DNA of 64,000 bases from the NCBI RefSeq assembly GCF_019703515.2, contig NC_059388.1:7215479-7279478 (forward strand), in the 5' to 3' direction. The position numbers and the translations under genes were made by a program. Shown here one piece after another: positions 36,686 through 47,765 of this stretch (its first letter is position 1; every line of letters begins with the position of its first letter). The notes beneath the pieces were generated by a model. It made no database searches. It saw only the letters and a program-made list of their open reading frames with translations, and was not told the DNA's origin. Source of the DNA: Myxocyprinus asiaticus. Lineage: Eukaryota > Chordata > Actinopteri > Cypriniformes > Catostomidae.

Positions 36686-37243
36686 TGTTCTGGACTGTAT
36701 TGCAGCTTAAACTGGCCAAGAACTGCCCACTTAGACAGAAAAAGCACTCTAACTGACATGTTTAGCCATCAGTCACAGTTGGTTTTGTACATGCTGTTTA
36801 GGGGCGGGGTTATCAGACATATGTCATACCATCAAAAAAGTTCAGCATGGGAAAATAAATAATTTAGATAAAGCAATGATAGTCTCCGCGAGTGACTGCA
36901 CAGAAAACACAGGAAAACAGCGTAAAATGTGTAGAGAGAGTCTTAAGCACAGCACAGAAAAGCTCAGTACAGACTATTTTGTAGACTACGAAAACATAGC
37001 AGAATATACAGTTATGCTAGTGGATATCCACTTTATTTGCTATTACATGCCTCAAATGAAACTCTGAGTCTTTTAAAATGATTTGATGCAATGCATTAAA
37101 ATCCACTCAGAACAACCCTGTTTCATGGCAGCTACTTTTGCATGGGCAAGCACAAAACTATTTACTAAGATGGACTCCAAACATCTGAAGGAATCTCTGT
37201 AATTTTGGTATTGTGATATGGCCAATATACGTACAACTAAATA

Positions 37244-39605
37244 CACCAATCTGCCACAATATTAAAACCACCTGCCTAATATTGTGTAGGTCCCCCTCGT
37301 GCCGCCAAAACAGCGCCAACCCACATCTCAGAATAACATTCTAAGATGATATTCTTCTCACCACAATTGTACAGAGAGGTTATCCGAGTTACCGTAGACT
37401 TTGTCAGTATGAACCATTCTGGCCATTCTCTGTTGACCTCATCAACAAGGCATTTCCGTCCACAGAACTGCCCCTCAATGGATGTTTTTTGTTTTTGGCA
37501 CCATTCGGAATAAATTCTAGAGACTGTATGTGTGAAAATCCCAGGAGATCAGCAGTTACAGAAATACTCAAACCAGCAGGGTTGGGCAAGCTACTCAAAA
37601 TATTTAGCAAGCTAAGCTACAAACTACTCAACAGAAAAATTAGTTAAGCTAAGCTAAAAGCTACACTTCAGAGAAAGTAGCAAGTTATACTACAAGCTAC
37701 ATGTCAAAAGTAGTTTGCTACATTTAAGCTACTTCATATTTTTTTCAACCGCAGATGCACGGAGCATAGCGTCATAGACAAAGCACCTAAAAGACATATT
37801 CACATGATGTTTATCAAAGCCATGGTACAGTATATTACAGTTTAGTGCAATACAGTATACAAGTATACAGTAGGTGCAATACATACGCTGTGTGCACGTA
37901 AAAAAAACAAACAAACATGTAAATTCATATTTAGACATGCTATACAAACCCATGTGTTCAACATTTAAAGTCACTATTTTATATGTTATTTTTCATATTT
38001 ATACTACTACCTCTACAAGCACGTTCAATATGAAAAAATCACTATTTTTACATTTTATTTTTCAGGTTTAGACTACTACCTCTACAAACCCATACCCATT
38101 TAAACATAATTTCATTTGCACATTCCTGTATAAAAACTCTACGTACATACAGTATACTATTCATCTATATATTCATCTATACAGTACAGAAATACAGCAG
38201 CTAGACAAAGAATTTCAGGATATATCATCAGAGGCCAAATTGTGTGTGTGTGAGCACATCTGGGTGTGATTTCTGATGGTATCAGATGGTAATACCATGG
38301 TACTTTGATATACAATTACCATATTTATGTACCATTCTGTATTTGCATGGTGCTTCAATGTACTTCAAAGAATACCATGTTACTACCATGGTTAATTGAT
38401 ATATGATTACCATATTCAAATACTGTTGTATTAACATAGTGCATCCAGGTAATGTACATGTCCAAAAAACATGGTAATGTCATGGTACTTTTTTATGTGT
38501 TTTCATGTAGGCTAATACATGTTTTGATACTCTTTTGGTTGGAAAATGTATTTACCTGCAGAAGTCGTTTACAAGCTGCAAACGTGTTGAACTTTATAAA
38601 GACCTCCATCACTGGCAAATGATAGAGCGCATTTGCTGGTTTCGTTTCCACTGATTGTAGATCCACTGCAACTAGCGTTATCTTTATTTTCCATTTTATA
38701 AAATATTCCGTGAGCTTATTGGCAAGTGAGAGCATGCACAAATAATTCATTCAGACTGAATAGCGAACAGATTCAGACTGCTTTCCTATCACGTGTGACC
38801 AATTCATTTTAAAGAATCGACTCAGATGAGAGATTAATTTGTGATCGGACATCTTTAGTTTTGATTCAAAACTGGCGATAGTAAATACCGGGTACAAGGC
38901 ATGATGTAATGGTGTAGCTTTTCTCAACGCTACGCCGCTACCTAGTCAAAACTATAGCTTAGCTACTGAAAAGCTACTTGATTAAAAACAAGCGAAGCTA
39001 CCACCTCACTACTCAGAAATGTAGTTAAGCTAATAGCTTCGCTATTTGTAGTGAAGCTACTGCCCATCACTGCAAACCAGCCCGTCTGGCACCAGCAATC
39101 ATCCATGCGATTATCTAATCAGCCAATCGTGTGGCAGCAGTGCAGTGCATGAAATCAGGCAGATACGGGTCAGGAGCATAATTTAATGTTCACATCAACC
39201 ATCAGAATGGGGAAAAAATTTGAACTCAGTGATTTTGATCGTGGCATGATTGTTAGTGCCGGATGGGCTGGTTTGAGTATTTCTATAACTGCTGATCTCC
39301 TGGGATTTTCACACACAACAGTCTCTAGAATTTACTCAGAATGGTGCCAAAAACAAAAAACATCCAGTGAGCGGCAGTTCTGTGGACGGAAACGCCTTGA
39401 TGAGAGAGGATAACAGAGAATGGCCAGACTGGTTCGAACTGGCAAAGTCTACGGTAACTCAGATAACCGCACTGTACAATTGTGGTGAGAAGAATAGCAT
39501 CTCAGAATGCTATTCTGAGATGCGGGTTGACGCTGTTTTGGCAGCACAAGGGGGACCTACACAATATTAGGCAGGTGGTTTTAATGTTGTGGCTGACATT
39601 GTTGT
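37244..39605. mobile_element. Palindromic Tc1-derived element split by a hAT insertion
   Basis: The left end is CACCAATCTGCCACAATATT after TA; the right end is a diverged inverse ('aatgttgtggctgacattgt'). The left arm (37244-37576) is an inverted copy of the right arm (about 39260-39605). The right part, 39207-39413, encodes MGKKFELSDFDRGMIVSA, LSISITADLLGF and VSRIYSEWCQKQ, a Tc1 helix-turn-helix remnant with no catalytic domain. Without the hAT the two halves join into sequence collinear with the 22-kb copy. Confidence 0.8.
37577..39072. mobile_element. Non-autonomous hAT element with exact 8-bp target duplication
   Basis: It begins CAGGGTTGGGCAAGCTACTC and ends AGTGAAGCTACTGCCCATCACTG in inverted orientation. 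CAAACCAG lies on both sides (37569-37576 and 39073-39080). Multiple GTAGC/AGCTACT words near both ends resemble transposase-binding repeats. The interior is AT-rich with no transposase. Confidence 0.9.
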
Positions 39606-39834
39606 TGTGTTGCCTGTGCTATAGAAGACATGAAGTTAACCAAAACATTCATGGGGGCCAAAACTACAAGATATATTTTCCAGATATAGAGATCAGGGTC
39701 ATTAGTGTGAAAAGTAAATGAAAGAGATGATTGATGCCTTTATTTTGGTTTAATTATATCTTTATTTTTTATGAAAAATTTTATGAAAAATGTTGTCATC
39801 GATTCCTTACTTTGTAGTGCTTTTAAAGAGTGAT

Positions 39835-40080
39835 GTCGCCCTCTGGGTTGTGCTAGCTCCAGCACTTTACATTCATTTAGAAGCTGATTAATCAATTTGC
39901 ATGATCCCATAGCCATTTATGGTGGGAGTGCGAGTGGTGCGTGTTTGAATGAGCAGGACTAATCGTGATAGGAGCAGGTTAAGTAGAACGGGGCACTTTT
40001 AGGGAGAAAGACATTGCTCCCACCTCCTCAACCACTTAAAGACTAATTAACATAAGCAGATAGTACTATCTCGTCCAAAC
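39835..40080. promoter_or_regulatory. Candidate conserved non-coding block E
   Basis: Unique block with GAAGCTGATTAATCAATTTG, TTTGCATGATCC (octamer-like), CATTTATGGTGGGAGTGCG, GACTAATCGTGATAGG and CACCTCCTCAACCACTTAAAGAC. It lies directly after a Tc1 element and before CA-rich sequence, in the intron between the large exon and the next exon of taf3. It is annotated as possible regulatory DNA by motif density only. Confidence 0.3.
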
Positions 40081-40598
40081 ATTGTGGGTGACCCTGAGTG
40101 TGTGCACACACACATTCACACACACGTGCATGGGCCTTATCGTCAAGACTCACAGCCTTAGCTCCTTCCTTGGGGAGGTCAAGAAGTGTGTGTGTGTACT
40201 TGTGTGTTGGACGTCTGTTTCCTATAGCTCCACTGTGGTTAGTAAATACTTGTCCCCTCTTGTATGTTCCAAGTGGGAGATATTGCAACCTGAAACTATT
40301 TACATTTTAAAATGACATCTTTTAATGACGTTTTCCTAAAGTAGCCACTTTTCCACTATCGGGCCAGTGTGAACCAGGGCTATCAACTGGCCAGCCGGGG
40401 CCAAAAGCCGGATCTTGAACTGCAAGACCTAAATCGATATGTGTTCCCACCATCGGGCCAGTAGCCCCATAGCGTTGCCCTAAAACCTGCCCTTAACACG
40501 CCACCCTGGTGCCAACATCACACACCCCACCCATTTCACAAGCAAGAGGGAAGCTCAAGCTGAGGTATCAAGTTATCTAGTTATCTAGAATATCAACT

Positions 40599-40898
40599 TT
40601 ATATCGTTTGTAAACAACATTGCAAGATACAGTAAGTCAGCGTTGACTCACCGACTGTAAATGCCATGGTGTCCCGAGTGTCCCGAGTCCCATGCTTTCC
40701 ACTAACAGCGGGACAATGTTCCAGCACACCGTCCATGATCTCGGACCATGGAAAGTTATTTCTTTGGGCACCGCTTTGTCCATTGTACGTTTTAATAGAT
40801 TTGTACTGTATCCGCAATTTTTGAATTTTTCCCGAAACTGTACTGTTGTGCACTGGATACACAAACTTGCAAAACTCCGCCTTTGACATTAACCCCAC
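40599..40898 (-). pseudogene. Fragment resembling a Myb/SANT-like transposon-associated protein
   Basis: The minus-strand frame contains KIQKLRIQYKSIKTYNGQSG, then FPWSEIMDGVLEHCPAVSG. This resembles the Myb/SANT-like DNA-binding protein found with PIF/Harbinger transposons and domesticated relatives in fish. The upstream part is broken: an overlapping frame at 40637-40864 carries the same helix region. No Harbinger nuclease is nearby. Flanking 'cgggccagtg' and 'actggccctggc' words at 40360 and 41430 may be element ends. It may equally be an old repeat shadow. Confidence 0.35.
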
Positions 40899-40925
40899 CT
40901 AAATAATCGGTGGGCCAAAGGCCAT

Positions 40926-41385
40926 AGAGCTGTTCAGCTTGTAGTCCAGAAAACCCAGAAGAGAATTCGCCATGAGTTCCCTCTGGATTTTCCTATGGGT
41001 TTTTACAATGGGGTTTTTCAACTTATGAGTAAAATAAGACTTGACGATACGTGGATGTTTTGTTCTACAACATTAATTTACGCACAGTCATAACTCAAAC
41101 ATGAATTTTGAAACTTTATTGTATTACATTATTTATTTATTTTAAAACACACGGCGGCTTTAAAATTCACGTTTGGGGTCTGAAAGTGTGTAATTTATGT
41201 TGTAGAACAAAATGTCCACATATCTTCAAGTAATTTTTACCACAGACCTTATTTAACTCATGAGTTCAAAAACCCCATTATAAAAACCCATAGAAAATCC
41301 AGAGGGAACCCATGGCAAATTAGACTTCCGGGTTCGCCTACAAATTGACTGACGTCTTGGCTGAACAGCTCTATTGGCCATAGGT
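40926..41385. repeat. Foldback element with ~170-bp inverted arms
   Basis: The left arm begins CCATAGAGCTGTTCAGC and includes CCCTCTGGATTTTCCTATGG, 'caatggggtttttcaactt' and TTTTGTTCTACAACATTAAT. The right arm (about 41190-41385) carries the reverse complements in order, ending GCTGAACAGCTCTATTGG. The arms are imperfect. It appears to sit inside the Harbinger-like region. Confidence 0.75.
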
Positions 41386-41499
41386 CCCGAGGTGGCATGA
41401 TGAAGCCCCGGAAATGACAGTGGGAATGCGACTGGCCCTGGCACTATCACACCCTCATTTGGCCCGAAAACAGAAACGCTGCTAATGTGTGCTACTGCC

Positions 41500-43216
41500 T
41501 TCACTTTTTTTTTTTTAAAGGAAACTGTAGAAATTTTGCAACGTTCAACTTTTCAAACAATAATAGGCTACATTGTTGTGGTCACATAACCTCACTATAT
41601 TGTATGTGAATACCGGCCAGTTATCAACTTTAAAATAAATATGATTATTTATTACATTTTGTGTAAAAATTTCAACTTTTAGCAGTCAGATCAAACAATT
41701 AGTCAAAACAGAGATGCTTTCAATTCATGTTCTGCTGTATACTGATCATTTTGGGAAAAGAAGTAGCTCGGTAGATTCAGCAGCGTTTTAGCATGATATA
41801 CTGGGACCGAGTTTGGCAGGTTTTCCGTGGGAGTTTTCCATAGATTTACACAGAAGTCTAAAGTTCATTGTGCCGAGTCCAGCGCTAACTCAAGAGCTCA
41901 TCTAATCAACTGAAGTACAAACTGCTGATTAATTTTTTATGGCAGTTTAGAGTTGCAGCCCTTGTATATCCCCAGTATAGTGTATCCCTTATATAGGAGC
42001 AATACGGGTTGGCGGTTCTTTCTTCTGCACGTATCTCTAGAAAGAATGTGCAATAGTCATGGTTAAAATACTTTATAAAAGCCATCTATTTGAGACAATG
42101 GCATCTGAAAGTGAATTGAAGAGTGAGAATTGCGAGTACAGGCATACCTCCAGTCGTTTTTTTTTCTTTTTTCTTTTTTTGGCATCACACGGCAGATTTG
42201 TTGATGCATATATGCTAATGCAGTGGCTAACACAGCTTCTTACACTGCTATTCTCTCCAAATGATGCAACCTGCCAGCCATCCTCTCAATTCTGCTGATA
42301 CTCATGTTCTCCTCTTTGCATTGAAGCAAGGATGTGAAAGCGAGAGGATAGGTTGGGTACAGAGAGAGCAAGTGAGACACAGGGAGGAGTTTCCAAATCC
42401 ACAAAGGCTTTGTGATGAATGCACGGCGCAACAATAAAACAAAAACATTTAAGAGAGAAAATACATGTTTCTGTGTTAAACAATTAGTGCAGCGGTATTA
42501 TGGGGGATCTGGGCAGACAAAAGCACCATAGCAGCAGGGGTTCTCCCCAACACAAACAGACAAAGAGCACCTCACTCCCATTAAACATCTGAAAAAAACA
42601 GAGACACACCATGCACCAGTCTTTTCCTCCAGCTATCACCTCCTCCATCTCTCTTGTGCTTTGTTCAGTTTATCATCCCATTCTGTCATTTTCATATTTC
42701 TACCAGGTCTGTCCATGCACTTCTACCCATTCCTCTCTGCGTCCACTGGCTTGGACAGTCACACTAATGCCAGCATCAGAGGTGTGAGATGGTGTGTGTG
42801 TGTACATAGAGGGCTTTTTGGTAAGGTTGATCCTGGTGCCTGCTGAACTGGATTAGCTGGACACTATGCTGTCCTCTTAAGTATTAGGTGTCAGCGTGTG
42901 TGTGCGCTTGCTTGAGGTGAGGCCTCTGTTAGTTGCAGATTCGTAGTTAAATAGCTGACTTAAGATGTATCATGTCAGGTACACTACACATTTTTGGGAC
43001 TGACAACTTAAGTTGTTGTTTTGTGTCTTTACGGAATAAAGAAGTCACTCCAAACCTCTGAAGGGTGACCTAGTGATGATAACCATAGTAACATTTTGCC
43101 ATCTTCTAAACTTCCATACATGCCATACTTCTAATTTTGTCACTACATTAACAAATAGTTGTTAAGTTTGGCTCTGTACAGAACAGTATTTGGCTACAGT
43201 TTGTAAATGACCCATA
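41500..43216. other. Intron, no gene recognised
   Basis: Mixed sequence with short poly-T runs (41505-41515, 42158-42179) and a small GT-rich patch (42792-42804). The open frames present are short and lack domains. Confidence 0.5.
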
Positions 43217-43914
43217 GCAGTGGTGGAGCCCCAGGTGTGCCAGGATGTGCAAATGCCACCCAAAATATTTAGTTTTTTTATGCTTAATAATAGTATAAAG
43301 GAATGTAAAAATAAATCTGATTATGAAAATTTGATACATTTAATAATCACTTATTACACAAAGTTACCCAATGCGTTTCAGAGGATGTCTTAAGTTATGT
43401 GCACGCACTCGCAAAAGACACATGAAACTGAGGAAAATAGCCAGCACTTTATATTAAGAAAGTTCATACATCCAAGTTTGATTTTCTGTGTCATTATTCA
43501 TTATTGCATGCGATCATTTATGAAAAGTAAGTTAAGTGTTGCTTTTTTCTTGCTATTTGAATAAAGGATATTCAGTAAAGACTTTGAATCCTCTTGCCTC
43601 CTTAGTTTTTCTATTTCACACAGTGCATTTTGCATTTATTTCCTATCCATAATGAAATTTGAACCAGTGAATGTAAAAGATTTGTGACGAAGCAAATCAT
43701 CACTGATTTCAGATTTCATGACTAAATTTATTAAGCCCAATATTTGGCTACATTAACAGGCCTACCTTCTGTGTTTAAAAACTAAACAAATGTATGGACT
43801 TTTAAGTCATTATAATGTTACCCAAGGATAAAACAGTTGTAAACCGTACATGTCACTGTATTGTGCTTCAGTTCATGAAGTTCACCTAGAGCCTTGTTCC
43901 TGGCTACGCCACTA
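43217..43914. mobile_element. Candidate hAT element with CAGTGG ends
   Basis: The left end is CAGTGGTGGAGCCCCAGG, and the right end TTCCTGGCTACGCCACTA is its approximate inverse. The flanking 8-mers ACCCATAG and ATCCATAT agree at 6 of 8 positions. The interior is AT-rich and non-coding. Confidence 0.5.
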
Positions 43915-45265
43915 ATCCATATAAGTTAAAGAAGCAACTTTGAAAGTAGGGAAGCTAATTTTCAAATGGTATACTGATATTCAGTACATAAAGCATTATT
44001 GCGAGTGTGATATTGGTTTTATACAAAAGCTTTATAAAAAAAAAACTATATAACTTGTCGCTGAGGAAAATAAAGACTAAAAGCCAGTCTGGAATGGCAC
44101 AAACACGAACAATCAGAATTATACAAACATTGAAGCATGCTAGTGCTGTTATACTAAATGTCAGCACTCTTGGAACACTGATTGTCCAATCAGATTAGAG
44201 GACTGGAACTAAAGGCCAAAATAGGTCCGGACTGTCCACATGCTTCCCAGTTTTCCTGGACACATAGACAGTCCATGTCTTTGCGCGTCATCTACACATG
44301 CACCTGCCGTTAAGCAGTTGTAGTGCACGTGCGGCAAACACGTCCGTATGGGCTTGCTTTTTAAAGACTGCACTTCGAAAGACTGAGCTTTTGACAGTGA
44401 ACGGCATGCGGAAAAACAGTGCCTTAGCTTTAACTGTTGTATGTATCAGCCAAATCTATATCGGTACATCCATATGGACCCTTTTCACAGACCGTGGTTG
44501 TGCATTTCCACCTTCATTTATCATTGTAAATCTAGCAAACGTTTTAGGTTTTTGTATTTATTATTTAGAGCGCTCAGAATTAAAGTGTTAACGCATGTGA
44601 TTAATTAAAGTTTAACGCATTAATTTTTCCTCATTGCGATTAACACATTTACCGTTAATACAGAATAAACCAGCATAAACGCTTGTTGGAAGGGTGGAAA
44701 CTTTGTAATGTGTCTGCCGAAGTCATTACACTGACACACACTTCACAACACACAGTGCTTCCCTGTCAGTGATAAAATGATGGAGAAAGGACCTCTTAAC
44801 ACTATTTGATGTACAAAACAAGCCCAGATGGGACTTGTGATAGAAATCAAGTACTGTCAGCCTATGTAAGGAGCATTTTAATTACCACAGAAGCACGTCA
44901 AGTCTTAACTATCACCAAAATGCAGAATAAGACGTTTTTGTCTGCAAGTGCTTTTCTTGTGTAGTTCAAAGAGACACTGGTGCCCTTATGCGAATCTTGA
45001 ACGCAGTTTCACGATTGCTGTAGGAAAGTGGATAGCCACAGTCTACCAGCAGATTAATATGGTAGAGGATGAGAATTTAAGGGATTTAATGCATATGCAA
45101 TAAATATGCATCATATGTGGGGAGACTGTTCTTTCAATTAGTCAAACTCCTACTTAGACTTTGGGAAATGTTTATTGTTACTTGAATTGGTGATATTTTA
45201 GTGCATTTCTGTCTTTATACTGAGAAAGTCTTTGTTTGGAAATTGCTAATAAAGCATTATATTTA
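43915..45265. other. Intron with repeat remnants
   Basis: It contains the second copy of the repeat described at 9880-9950 (44161-44214). A stretch ending in 'tccatatggacccttttcacagac' looks like an old DNA-element end, and AT-rich GATTAA-type words lie at 44590-44655. A 97-codon open frame at 44298-44591 crosses these repeats and shows no domain. Confidence 0.45.
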
Positions 45266-45949
45266 GGGGGCCAAGCACAAAGGTGCTGGAACCCTATTGT
45301 ATTTGTTGGGATTTTCTTTTTTAGGGGTTCAAGCATGAAGTGAGAATCAAATTTTGTAGTTTTTCTGAATCTTTGAGTGCAGAATCTTTGATATGGTCAC
45401 ATGGATTTTCATTCCCGTGAGAAAACATTTTTATCACATATATTTTTTATTTTTTTTAAACTACTTTTTTGAACTTATCCTAGGCTGTTTCACCAATTTG
45501 CGTGAAATATTATATACGTCATCTAGAGACCCTCTTGACAAAACGTCATCAAAATAATTGTGAGTTGTTAAATTGTTTGGAAGATATAGGCAAATATGTT
45601 TTTGGGTGTGGCCTATAATGACTAATTGGCCTGTATCTTGTGAATGAAATTCTCAAACATAATACAAATTTAAACGCAGAGAAAACAACATTCTGAGGTT
45701 TTAGGTCACATTTAATATTCACAACTTTGTGAAGTTTCTTGTCTACTGATTTTTTTTTTCAATATTTTTATTTTTATTTGGAAAGATTCTTTTTTTCAAT
45801 GTTTTGTCCGCATAATGCTCCAAAATGCTTTAAACAACAGTACAACCCATTGAAGAAACTGTAAGTGTGTCCCTCACACTCTCATTTTCATCTTGTCAAA
45901 AACCAAAAATGGTACTACTGTGAATAAGGTTCATGTTTGCTTGGCCCCC
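45266..45949. mobile_element. Non-autonomous DNA element with GGGGGCCAAGCA ends
   Basis: The left end GGGGGCCAAGCACAAAGGTG and the right end TGCTTGGCCCCCGA form an inverted pair over about 12 bp. The body is AT-rich and non-coding. No clear target duplication was found, so the superfamily is left open. Confidence 0.6.
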
Positions 45950-46544
45950 GATGATTGCCGCTTGATGCTATATTGTTACATATTGTTTGGTTTTCTTTGC
46001 TAAGATGGAAGTAAATGCATTTTGACAGGAAAAGAAGTATATATGGTGCCATATTTCAAAATCTGCGATTAATCGCGATTCAACATTTGAATTGACTAAA
46101 CGGCAATATAATTATTTAATTGAAATTTTGTAACCTCATTCTTTGTGTTATATAACACTGGCATTCATTTAAATAAAAGAAACTAGTCAACATTGCTGCA
46201 ATGAGGTTTTTAATTCAGCTGCTGAGGGAGTGACAGTAAATTTGGCATCTTTCATTCTTCTGTTTTCTCTCTTCTGCCATATTTCACCACTCTATTTTTT
46301 TTTTCTCTCTCTTTTGCAAAGTCGGGGAAATATAACAGTGTATTTTCTCTTTTTCTCTTGGAGCAAATGGGAATGCAAAAATATTTTCCATGGTCTCCCA
46401 TGTACCTTTTACAAAAGTTTACTCCGCTATATTTTACTTCCGCATTTTAAACCCAGAAATCTGTATAGGGCCTTTTTGATAAATCACAGCATTAGAGCAA
46501 GCCATATAATAGAATGAAGTCCTGAAATCTGTCTCTCTGTCCAG

Positions 46545-46624
46545 GCTGAAGTTCCTCTTGGTGTCCCACCATCTCCTGTCATACCACGACTGACCCTTAG
46601 AGTGGGCGCTGGACAGGACAAGAT
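46545..46624 (+). CDS. taf3: TAF3 exon (80 bp, linker to PHD region)
   Basis: The acceptor is 'gtctctctgtccag' with AG at 46543-46544; the donor is GTAAGT at 46625-46630. The frame enters in phase 0 and leaves with two bases of a split isoleucine codon. The exon encodes AEVPLGVPPSPVIPRLTLRV followed by GAGQDK and the split I. The PVIPRLTLRVGAGQDKIVIS block spanning this junction is a strongly conserved TAF3 signature. It confirms the gene, the frame and the join to the next exon. Confidence 0.95.
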
Positions 46625-47765
46625 GTAAGTACCCCACACACACAGACAGAGGGTTGAAGCTATCAGGCAGCTTTCTGTGTGGTCAGAGTCTGGTAGTCTG
46701 CATACAGGTGTGAGTTTCAGGCTTTGGGTCTTGTGACCAGTCCCAAATGGCCCGTGAGGTCTTTTAGGGGGGCAAACACATACACTCACTCCCCATCATG
46801 GCCCCCTTCTGCACACTCCTATCAATAGCTCTAGTGTTCACACCACTTAACCCTCTCTCTCTCTCACACACACACAGAATGCATACTACAGGTAAGGCGG
46901 TTACTGCTTCCTGTACGTTTACATGTGACTGATGTTGAGTTAATGGCCACTGTGATTTACACTCAGAAAGTCTGATGTCTGGGCAGTGTTTTGACTGTGC
47001 TTTTGCATTTCTTCCACACCTCTTCTGTTCCACCTGCATGCAGGACAGGAAACATCATTGTTTATGTCTCTGTGTGTGTTTGTACAGTAAGGCCTTTATT
47101 CTCAGTGTCTTGCCTTTTATGTTGTCTAAGCTGTGTTCTTGTCTTGCACCTGTAGTCTGTGCTTTACAAAAGCACAATCAGCAGCCCTTTCAAGAGGAGA
47201 ATGTGTTTCTTTGTCCATGTGTTTGTGTTTGAGTTTACATAAGCACAAACCTTTAGATGTTGTTTATATTTTTTTTTTTTTAAATGTTGGTTGAAAGATT
47301 TTAGGGATGCACTATTTATTAAAATACTTTTTGTTTTAAAGCTACTGTGTAAATTGTTTGAGATCTCAACAGATGCCCCTTTGATGCATGTGGAAACAAG
47401 GGCACGGGTGAACTTTGACCTCACAGAGGTCTCAAGGTCACATCCTGGAAAGGGCATACCTCACACCATCTCTTCCCTGTGAGGGAGCCCTGTGCGTGTG
47501 TGTGGTTGTGTGCACGTGAGAGGTGTCACTCAGATAAAGCATATATAATGAGTGTCTGTGTGTGCAATCGGAGCTGGCCGTTTGACACGCCCTTCTCAGT
47601 GTCAATACCACAGCAAGCGCCACTGTCCACTCTGTTACTCAGCAACAGCAGGGTTTAATCATAACATCTGGCATCATTTAAAAGACTGATATTACTTAAT
47701 ATAAAACTCAAACTGTGCTAAAATTATGAACACAGAGTTCTTCTCTAATCCTGGAATATAATTAT

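Noticed and set aside
44298..44591. 97-codon open frame with hydrophobic C-terminus
   Set aside because: It crosses sequence that resembles old DNA-transposon ends; no domain or splice context.
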